DNA of 37,924 nucleotides from Pelethousia sp034933245. Lineage in GTDB: Bacteria; Bacillota; Clostridia; Christensenellales; CAG-138. The stretch covers positions 1 through 37,924 of the forward strand of contig JAYFNX010000065.1 of the NCBI GenBank assembly GCA_034933245.1, in the 5' to 3' direction. Of this stretch, positions 31,959 to 37,924 are shown one piece after another (within the stretch, counting starts at the first letter, position 1; each line of letters opens with the position of its first letter). Position numbers and translations under genes: made by a program. The notes beneath the pieces are model-generated. The model had not been told where the DNA came from. It did not search any database and saw only the letters and a program-made list of their open reading frames with translations.

Positions 31959-33242
31959 CTAGTTCACAAACCCGCCCATGCTGGAAGAACGAAAATCCCC
32001 ATGGGTGGTGCTGCTTTCAATTGTATAGGTGCCGTCAGTAAAGGCATACGCGTCGGACTGGGAATAGCTTCCGCGCTTGCCAAAGGCTTGGTCATCCCCT
32101 AGCCAGGTTTGCCCCGAGGCGATCTTGAGCACATAAGTTCCGGGCGCAAAGGACATGCTGCCCGAAGTATGGGCATCCAAATAGACCAGCCGAACCAACA
32201 CGTCCTTTCCGGCGCCCGTGGCATAAAGCTTATAACAAGAAGCGTTGGAGCCGGTTTGCAACTGCAGTGTTACGCTGCCGCTACCACCGATTTGAGCAGG
32301 TTTGCTGGTTTCGGTCACCGTCACCTGGCAGGTGGCTGTGCCGCCTTTTTTACTTGTGGCCGTGATGGTAGCCGTACCGCTGCCAACCGCCTGCACCAGG
32401 CCCTTGCTGTTAACGGTGGCCACAGCAGGATTGCTGCTTTGCCATGCCGCCGCCACGGGGCTTGCCTTGAGCGTGAGATGCTGGCCCACCATAAGGCTTG
32501 CTGCGGCCTTGGAAAGAGTAACCGTTTCGGCAATCGGGGTTACGCCGCTGATGGAAAGCGTAAGGGGCTCATAGCTTGCGGGCTGCATGGCCAATTGAAA
32601 AGGCTGGGGCAACTTGGATAGGTCTACGGGGAACCGAACGGTAACGGTATTGGTTTTGCTGCTATAGGATACACTTTTGGCAGCCGTGCCGTCACCTAAA
32701 GCAACCTTTTTGGATTTAGCGACCGCGGCGCCGAAATTATCTACGTTATAAGCATGGGAGGCGGCATAATTGTCGGCAAGCACCACGGTTATCGTATCGT
32801 AGCAAATCGACGCGCTTTGGGGGCTGCCGCCGCTTTCCACCGGGGGAAGGAGCAAAAGCCTGCGGCCCGTGCTATAGGCTTTTTCCCCGCTCATGGTATC
32901 GGTTACCTGGCAGTATAGGTATTTTCCGGCTGTTTTTGCGGTTGCCGTTCCATTAAAGGAAGCGGCGGTCTCCCCCTTAAGCGCAGTTCCTTTTGACGGA
33001 GAGGCCACTGTGCCGTCCGCACGAAGGGATTTGGTATAATACCATTGATAGGAAAAGGTACCGCTGCCTCCTGTTACGGAAATGGACGCGGCGTGTTGGG
33101 GGGGGCAGACGGGGGAACCAACATCATCGATGGACACGGAAAGGGCGGGATATGCCGAACCCTCGGCTAAAACGGGTAAAGCAATGCACAAAACCATAAA
33201 CAGAGAGAACACAAGGAATAGAACGTGGAATTTGCGTTTCAT
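31959..33242 (-). CDS. Secreted Ig-like (Big2) domain protein
   Basis: This 427-residue protein has a clear signal peptide (KFHVLFLVFSLFMVLCIALP, cleavage near VLAEG). An Ig/PKD-like module covers about residues 35-135 (GGSGTFSYQWYYTKS, GKYLYCQVTD). A central beta-rich module is followed by a Big2-type domain at about 245-315 (VTLSKAAASLMVGQHLTL, SSNPAVATVNSKGLVQAVGS, GTATITATSKKGG). A final beta-sandwich-like part ends at the C-terminus without a membrane anchor. It is probably an extracellular adhesion or sensing protein. AAGGAGG 9 bases from the ATG sets the start. It is the first gene behind composite promoter element C and leads into the kinase-protease operon. Confidence 0.8.
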   Translation of the reverse strand: MKRKFHVLFLVFSLFMVLCIALPVLAEGSAYPALSVSIDDVGSPVCPPQHAASISVTGGSGTFSYQWYYTKSLRADGTVASPSKGTALKGETAASFNGTATAKTAGKYLYCQVTDTMSGEKAYSTGRRLLLLPPVESGGSPQSASICYDTITVVLADNYAASHAYNVDNFGAAVAKSKKVALGDGTAAKSVSYSSKTNTVTVRFPVDLSKLPQPFQLAMQPASYEPLTLSISGVTPIAETVTLSKAAASLMVGQHLTLKASPVAAAWQSSNPAVATVNSKGLVQAVGSGTATITATSKKGGTATCQVTVTETSKPAQIGGSGSVTLQLQTGSNASCYKLYATGAGKDVLVRLVYLDAHTSGSMSFAPGTYVLKIASGQTWLGDDQAFGKRGSYSQSDAYAFTDGTYTIESSTTHGDFRSSSMGGFVN

Positions 33243-33675
33243 ATTCTGTTGCCTCCTTATTATTTAATAACCAAATGGTACCATAATATGGAGGACTGCT
33301 TTTCCGGAAAAGTTGCAGACTACCTTGTGAAACGGGAGCGCACTTCTCCAAATGCATAGTTGCACACTTATATTATATCGCGCAAAACAAAAGAAGTCGA
33401 TGACGGACTAGCAACGAAATTCGGCTGCGGCAGGCACACCATATTGGGCTTGCAGCATGCACGCACCCATTCGGTTTCGCTGCAAACTGAAACGCTGCCT
33501 ATGCGCCTTGCAAAAGAAAGCCGGGGAATCATCGCCCGTGGAGAACGAGAGATGAGCGCATCTGGCTTAAAACGCGTAATAGAATTGCGTCTGACCGCCC
33601 GCGCATCCATGGCGGATAGGCCCTCCGTTTCTTCCGAACAGCTGGCCGTTCGTGCAGAGGACCATAGCAACTACA
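33243..33675 (-). other. 433-base intergenic region with one regulatory element
   Basis: The right part (33243-33320) holds element C and the Big2 ribosome binding site. ATGGTACCAT at 33275-33284 is a perfect palindrome overlapping the -10. The remaining 350 bases show no convincing coding signal on either strand, no obvious terminator for the membrane protein gene and no repeats. Confidence 0.5.
33275..33317 (-). promoter_or_regulatory. Composite promoter element C (Big2 and kinase-protease operon)
   Basis: On the minus strand TGCAACTTTT (33317-33308) is followed by CCGGAAAA, so the inner TTTTCCGGAAAA is a perfect palindrome. The extended -10 TGGTACCAT lies at positions 35-43. The predicted start near 33268 gives a leader of about 26 bases that keeps the AAGGAGG ribosome binding site, the best placed of the four copies. 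Confidence 0.65.
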
Positions 33676-35460
33676 TCAGCGCAACAGGGTGTTTACAACG
33701 ATCCCGACGATGGAGAGAAGCAGAAATGCCGCGCTAAACCCAAAAGCAAAGCAGCCCAGCACCCGCATGCCTTTACCATAAGCCTTTTGTGTGGAGCGTT
33801 GCCGGAGCAGGAGAACCCCGCCTAAAACCCCGAATGTTATGCCGATAGCCATATAGATAGCCATGCCGCCCACAAATTCCGCCCCGTTTAGCATTGTGAC
33901 CATGGGGACGAGAATGCCGATGATACATCCGGCCAGACAAAGAACGGCAGCGGCCTTCTGAAAAGCGGAGGTCTTGTGTTTAACCACTGCGGTTGAGGAC
34001 GCGCCCACGGCATCCTTTGAAACGGCGCGTACCGCGAGATAGGCGAAAAAAGGATTTAAAGCGCCCAGCGCGTAGCTGACCAAGGGCAAGACATATCGGT
34101 CCGCGCCATAGAGCACGCCTGTAAGCGCCGTGCAAAACTGCGCGCCCAACATAATGCCCACTCCGAGAAGGATGGCATAAAGCCCAACGCGTCGTTTACA
34201 CAGCAGCAGTATGTATCCGCCCAGCCCCGAAATGGCCAATATGAATTGGGCCGTATAGGTAATCATACTGCTGCGGTTGGTACCCGCGCTAATGGCGGCG
34301 ATGAGCGAAACCGCCATGCCTGCCGTGGCAAACCATGCCCATACCAGGCCGAGCCCGCAAAGCTTTACCCGATCAACGGGCATGTTGCATAAGGCATAGA
34401 CCGCCATGCATACCAAGAAGAGGCAGATCGCATCAAAAAACGAGCCGGAAAAGGTGGAAAATAGACTTGGAAAGTCCATACGGGGAAAGACCATGCGAGT
34501 ATTGAGCCCCACACGGATAAGACTGCAAACGAGATAGACGCCGGCCGCGCAAAGGGCGCAAAGCCGCATCCGGCGTTTTTCGCCGCCAGTCTTGCTTAAA
34601 AGGGAAACGCGCCATGATAAGAGGAGCGTCAGGGCTGCCGAAAAGAACACCCAGGCAAACAGCCGGGGAAACGGTAGGCTTAGGAACCCGAACAAGGCGC
34701 CAAGGGTCACCTTTTGCACATAAATCCGTTGATTTTGTGATACGGCGATGCTGAGCGTATACAGCAGAACAAAGACCGCACCGGCGCCTGCGCCGATACA
34801 TTTTATCCTGCGAGCGGGACGGGCGAGCATATAGACGCCCGCGCCCAGCAACGCAGCCGCGGAAAAAAACAAGGCATGGCCATTGAAGGTGGTCTGGGGG
34901 CCAAATATACTTTGCAATACCAGCAGAAGAAGCCATGCGGCCACCATGAATCCCGCCGCCCAGACGGCGCGCCCGGGGTTTTCCGAAAGCACGGGGAGAG
35001 CAGGCGCTTCAATGGGTTGCGGCTCCAAGCATATAGCTTCCATGCAGGCGGGCGTTTCCATGCGATCCGCTCCCGTGGCCGCTTCAGCAGATGCCGTAGC
35101 ATCGCATTGCCAGGCAACGGTGCCGTTTTTGATATGTTGGCGCGCCTGCGCCACATCCGCTTTGGTAATGCCGAGCCTGGCGGCATACGCCTTTACGGCT
35201 TTGCTTGCCTGCATGCTGAATATGCCGCCTGCGATAAGACCTGAGAATATACACAAAACTGCCAAAATGTTTCCCACAAAGCCGCCCATACCCTTTGAGA
35301 ACAGGAAGCTTAGCAGGATACCGCCTGCAACGCAGGGCAGGTATTTGGTATACATGGATTTTATGAGGTTCTCCGATGCCTGGATGTATCCATGGAAATC
35401 TTCCTGCGAGAAGCCTCTTCCGTTTCGAAAGTGCTCCCGCTTAAAATTCGCAGCTTTCAT
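33676..35460 (-). CDS. Polytopic membrane protein of unknown function
   Basis: This 594-residue protein has a cytoplasmic N-terminus of about 40 residues, two closely spaced membrane helices (CVAGGILLSFLFSKG, ILAVLCIFSGLIAGGIFSM), a hydrophilic region at about 90-165 and then roughly twelve further membrane helices to the C-terminus. I recognise no transporter signature. GGAGG lies 11 bases before the ATG. The gene stands alone between two gene-poor stretches and is preceded, 265 bases upstream, by composite promoter element D, so it may be co-regulated with the kinase-protease operon. It could be a sensor, a transporter or a stress-related membrane protein; the sequence does not decide. Confidence 0.6.
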   Translation of the reverse strand: MKAANFKREHFRNGRGFSQEDFHGYIQASENLIKSMYTKYLPCVAGGILLSFLFSKGMGGFVGNILAVLCIFSGLIAGGIFSMQASKAVKAYAARLGITKADVAQARQHIKNGTVAWQCDATASAEAATGADRMETPACMEAICLEPQPIEAPALPVLSENPGRAVWAAGFMVAAWLLLLVLQSIFGPQTTFNGHALFFSAAALLGAGVYMLARPARRIKCIGAGAGAVFVLLYTLSIAVSQNQRIYVQKVTLGALFGFLSLPFPRLFAWVFFSAALTLLLSWRVSLLSKTGGEKRRMRLCALCAAGVYLVCSLIRVGLNTRMVFPRMDFPSLFSTFSGSFFDAICLFLVCMAVYALCNMPVDRVKLCGLGLVWAWFATAGMAVSLIAAISAGTNRSSMITYTAQFILAISGLGGYILLLCKRRVGLYAILLGVGIMLGAQFCTALTGVLYGADRYVLPLVSYALGALNPFFAYLAVRAVSKDAVGASSTAVVKHKTSAFQKAAAVLCLAGCIIGILVPMVTMLNGAEFVGGMAIYMAIGITFGVLGGVLLLRQRSTQKAYGKGMRVLGCFAFGFSAAFLLLSIVGIVVNTLLR

Positions 35461-35724
35461 ACTAGCTACCGCCTCCTAACAAAATATTGCATAAAAAGAT
35501 CCGGGTCGCTTGCCTTTGTACAAACCGTTTTTTCAGAACCCGCATTCCGTCATTGAAAAGAGGGAGGATCGAAGCCCGTCCCACACAACCGGTTCAACCT
35601 CCTACACGCTTCCAACAGGGGAGAAGGCAAAAAGAAGGTAGCCGAAGGTGCTGCCAATGCGACAATGCGCAATATGAAAAGGAATCATTCCATGATGGAA
35701 CGCCCTTCTAGCTTGGATGGATCT

Positions 35725-35767
35725 AGCCTAACAGAGCGGGTGAGATGCATTTTCGCGAAAAGTTGCA
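35725..35767 (-). promoter_or_regulatory. Composite promoter element D (upstream of the membrane protein)
   Basis: On the minus strand TGCAACTTTT (35767-35758) continues into CGCGAAAA, making TTTTCGCGAAAA a perfect palindrome. TGTTAGGCT stands at positions 35-43, the same distance as in the other three copies. The leader to the ATG at 35460 would be about 258 bases. Confidence 0.55.
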
Positions 35768-35921
35768 AGGATAAGCGAGACTTGAAAGGAAGGTATCCTA
35801 CTTTGGGTAGTATAACAAAAAAAGATCCTTTAGCTAGCGGCGCGGCGCGGCTATTCTTCCACAGATATCGCACCGGAATCAGAAGCACAGCCAAAACAGG
35901 GAAATGACCTCCGAAAATTTT

Positions 35922-35954
35922 TTAAATAAAAGACGCCTGCATGCAGGCGTCTTT
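35922..35954 (-). terminator. Intrinsic terminator of the cohesin-SpoIID unit
   Basis: AAAGACGCCTGCA and TGCAGGCGTCTTT at 35929-35954 form a perfect 26-base palindrome. On the minus strand it is followed by TATTTAAAAAATTTT. It begins 46 bases after the stop of the cohesin-like gene. Confidence 0.85.
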
Positions 35955-36000
35955 ATATGCACCGTACGAGAGTTGGGAGCCCCCACCCTTTTCAGGAGTC

Positions 36001-37221
36001 TTATTGCTCTATCTCTTGTTTTTTCATCCGATCATGCGCCGCTTTGCGGGCCGCGGCCCTGCGCTTGCGCCGCGCATTCTCCACAGAACGCGAAATGGCC
36101 AGCCAAACGATGATGAGAACCAGCAGCGCACCACCACCGCAGACGGCATAAAACGCCGTATTGCTCAGCGTAATCCCCTCCGCCGTCACCTCCGGCGCCG
36201 GCGTGGCCTCCACCGGTTCCTGCGCCGGTGTGGCAACCGGAGATAGCGTGGGCGCCACGGGGCGCGCAGGCATCACGGCGTAGCGCTGCAGGGATTCATC
36301 CGCGGCGTTATATACAAAGTACCCGACCTCTCCATCCGAGTTGCGCGCATATACCAGGTAAATCTCACCCTGGGCGTCTTGGGACTTCCACGCAACATAT
36401 TCGGTTTCGTCGATGACCAGCTTGGTTTCGGTAAATCCTTCCGGCAGAGCCACACTGCCGTCTGGCGCAAGGATGATGTAGGATTTTGACACGGAGGATA
36501 TCGTTTGATAGCGGTATAGCATATCCGTTTCCGCATGAAAAATGTAATACCCCCCCGCGCCGCCCGTAGCATCGGAAAGGTATAGGAGCACCGGTGCGTC
36601 GCTGTCCTCTACCGTGGCTGCGGCTACCTTTTCCCCGTGGTATTCAAGGGTGGTCTCTGCATAGCGCGATGGCAGGGTTACGTTTTCCAGGGAACGCCAG
36701 ATGTATAAGCTCTCCGTCACCCCCTTCACGTTTTGCGCCAAAACACCTTCTACGGCATAGTTCAGCGGGGTAGGCGTTGGCGTGGGCTCGGGCGCTGCAA
36801 CGGTAACGGATACGGTAGCCTCACCGCCACCCTGCTCCTTGCCGTCATAGCCCAGTACCTTTTCCAGGGAAAATACGATCTGCGCGCTGCCTGCGGCCGT
36901 TGCCGTGAAACGGACGCGTGCGCTTAAAGTGTCTGAACCCCCCTTGGCAGCGGATACCATATTCAAAAATCCGTCGGATGCGCCGCCCTCGCTTTCCGCA
37001 TAGGCCAGCACTGCGGGGTCGTATGTAAAGAAGCCTTCCGCCGCGGCCATATCCTTGCCGTTCACGGTTAGGATTACCTCCAGCGTGTCTCCCGCCTGCA
37101 CGCTGGTCGGCTGCGCCTGTGCGGTGAAATTCACCGCCGCAAACGCCGCCTGGGGCAACAGCAAGAGCAGCGCCGCAAGCGCAAACGCAAAATTCTTTCT
37201 CCCTTTGGTTAGCCCTTTCAT
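36001..37221 (-). CDS. Membrane-anchored cohesin-domain protein
   Basis: This 406-residue protein has a signal peptide (NFAFALAALLLLLPQAAFA). A cohesin-like domain at about residues 30-140 shows VQAGDTLEVILTVNG, FFTYDPAVLAYAES and SARVRFTATAAGSAQIVF, the pattern of bacterial cohesins. A PTPTPTP spacer is followed by a second globular part (about 155-335), another Pro-rich spacer and a C-terminal membrane helix (FYAVCGGGALLVLIIVWLAI) with a strongly basic cytoplasmic tail. Cohesins bind dockerins with high affinity. The gene immediately upstream encodes a dockerin-bearing protein, so this may be its surface receptor. AGGAGGG lies 10 bases before the ATG. The two genes are 6 bases apart and share one terminator. 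Confidence 0.8.
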   Translation of the reverse strand: MKGLTKGRKNFAFALAALLLLLPQAAFAAVNFTAQAQPTSVQAGDTLEVILTVNGKDMAAAEGFFTYDPAVLAYAESEGGASDGFLNMVSAAKGGSDTLSARVRFTATAAGSAQIVFSLEKVLGYDGKEQGGGEATVSVTVAAPEPTPTPTPLNYAVEGVLAQNVKGVTESLYIWRSLENVTLPSRYAETTLEYHGEKVAAATVEDSDAPVLLYLSDATGGAGGYYIFHAETDMLYRYQTISSVSKSYIILAPDGSVALPEGFTETKLVIDETEYVAWKSQDAQGEIYLVYARNSDGEVGYFVYNAADESLQRYAVMPARPVAPTLSPVATPAQEPVEATPAPEVTAEGITLSNTAFYAVCGGGALLVLIIVWLAISRSVENARRKRRAAARKAAHDRMKKQEIEQ

Positions 37222-37227
37222 TTCCTT

Positions 37228-37924
37228 TTAACCCTCCTGCGATATTTTTGCATCGCCGTTCACGGACCGAATGAGCAGAATAAGATCCTCAATCTGCACG
37301 TTGCCGTTGTGATCTACATCCGCCGCGCTGAGGCGTGGGCCGGTGAGAAGCGTGGCGTGGAGTAGATGGCTTTGCAGCGCCGTAATATCATCGTCTCCAA
37401 TGGCGCCGTCGCCGTCAAGGTCGCCGAAAATTACGGCGGGCAGATCGAAAAATGTTGCACCCCCATCATAGGCGGTGCGTACGAAATACCCGGTACACAC
37501 GGTGCCCGAAGCGGGAGCACCCTTGGCGTTCACCATGCTTAGCTTTCCTTCGGAAGTGAGCTTGTCCAAAAGCTCCTCCACGGATGTTCCCACAGCAATC
37601 TGGCTGATCCCCCATTGGCGCACTTTGTGGGAATCGCTTTTGAGCTTGGGCGCGCCATCATAGGTGCCCGCTGTCCGCAACATGGTATCCACATAATAAA
37701 ACGAGAGGATTTCAGTGTAAGCTTCTCCAGATCGCGCACGCTCCTGCGCGCCGCGTTGGGAAAGGCCCACGCCATGGCCGTAACGCCGCTCGGTCAAGTA
37801 CCAGCCAGGGTACTTTTCGTTTCCGTCATTGTAGACGCCCCGCTCGGCCCCCCGCATCCTGAGGCGTGTTTTACTTGCCCCGATGCGACCAAGGGTATTT
37901 TGGAAGCTGCCAAAGGTTAATTCC
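37228..37924 (-). CDS. SpoIID/LytB-domain protein with C-terminal dockerin (partial)
   Basis: The reading frame is open to the window edge (frame base 37923), so the N-terminus is missing. The visible start resembles the end of a SpoIID/LytB (amidase-enhancer) domain: ELTFGSFQNTLG, then RRYGHGVGLSQRGAQE and YTEILSFYYVDT. The C-terminus carries a type-I-like dockerin with two calcium-binding repeats, GDLDGDGAIGDDDITALQ and ADVDHNGNVQIEDLILLI. SpoIID domains act on glycan strands of peptidoglycan and dockerins dock into cohesins. With the cohesin protein next door this suggests a cell-wall-active enzyme held at the surface by a private cohesin-dockerin pair and not a cellulosome component. Internal methionines such as that at 37857 are not the true start. 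Confidence 0.82.
   Translation of the reverse strand, partial: ELTFGSFQNTLGRIGASKTRLRMRGAERGVYNDGNEKYPGWYLTERRYGHGVGLSQRGAQERARSGEAYTEILSFYYVDTMLRTAGTYDGAPKLKSDSHKVRQWGISQIAVGTSVEELLDKLTSEGKLSMVNAKGAPASGTVCTGYFVRTAYDGGATFFDLPAVIFGDLDGDGAIGDDDITALQSHLLHATLLTGPRLSAADVDHNGNVQIEDLILLIRSVNGDAKISQEG

Larger units (their letters stand above)
35461..36000 (-). other. 540-base intergenic region
   Basis: It contains composite promoter element D (35725-35767) and, at its right end, the terminator of the cohesin gene (35922-35954). Short open frames on both strands have no ribosome binding sites and no recognisable motifs. I see no RNA gene in it. Confidence 0.5.

Noticed and set aside
33360..33737. A 125-codon open frame on the plus strand between the membrane protein and Big2 genes
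   Set aside because: It has no ribosome binding site, an unlikely composition and overlaps the end of the membrane protein gene on the other strand.
35685..35894. A 69-codon minus-strand frame near promoter element D
   Set aside because: It overlaps the shared promoter element, and I found no motif or ribosome binding site for it.
1..37924. CRISPR arrays, insertion sequences, prophage genes or attachment sites
   Set aside because: I saw no regularly spaced direct repeats, transposase or integrase motifs, or terminal inverted repeats of mobile elements.

Overview
The window looks like chromosomal DNA of an anaerobic Gram-positive bacterium, most likely a Clostridia-type member of the Bacillota. 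The pointers are 2-oxoacid:ferredoxin oxidoreductase energy metabolism, a CpsB/C/D-LCP-sortase surface module with an LPXTG protein, a neighbouring cohesin and dockerin pair, an abundance of AGGAGG-type ribosome binding sites, and mid-range GC. I cannot assign a family or genus.

Plus-strand half (1-12144). Bases 1-5604 carry an amino-acid fermentation cluster: the end of an ADP-forming acyl-CoA synthetase, iorA and iorB (indolepyruvate:ferredoxin oxidoreductase), an Asp/Glu/hydantoin racemase, an IclR regulator and a PLP aminotransferase. Together they can turn an aromatic amino acid into a 2-oxoacid, then an acyl-CoA, then an acid plus ATP and reduced ferredoxin. After a terminator, a sigma-A promoter and a long leader comes a surface module (6029-12144): a degenerate D,D-carboxypeptidase homologue, a CpsC-type chain-length protein, a tyrosine kinase, its PHP phosphatase, a class B sortase, an LCP ligase and an LPKTG-anchored protein.

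Minus-strand half (12385-37924), read right to left. A SpoIID-dockerin protein (cut by the window edge) and a membrane cohesin protein end at a strong terminator. A polytopic membrane protein follows, then a secreted Big2 protein leading into a compact signalling and proteolysis operon: an HTH protein, a Clp-N membrane protein, an FHA-zinc-ribbon-kinase, a PP2C phosphatase, a soluble ClpB-like plus FtsH-like AAA+ metalloprotease fusion, and a giant pseudokinase-kinase-TPR-propeller protein. After these come a small acidic protein, a lipoprotein with a six-hairpin-glycosidase-like fold, two tandem Y RNAs (YrlA type, each with a circularly permuted tRNA-like domain) and the Ro60 orthologue rsr. 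Two small zinc-ribbon membrane proteins close this half.

The most striking observation is that four minus-strand transcription units start behind the same composite promoter element. It is TGCAACTTTT, then AAA at a fixed position, then an extended -10 TGnTAnnnT at identical spacing. It precedes the membrane protein, the Big2-kinase-protease operon, the small protein-lipoprotein pair and the YrlA-rsr unit. This suggests one regulon that joins eukaryotic-like phospho-signalling, a novel AAA+ protease fusion and a Ro60/Y RNA ribonucleoprotein. A run of six TxxE/D motifs in the giant kinase looks like a phospho-docking site for the FHA protein of the same operon. Functions are inferred from sequence motifs only; no database search was possible.
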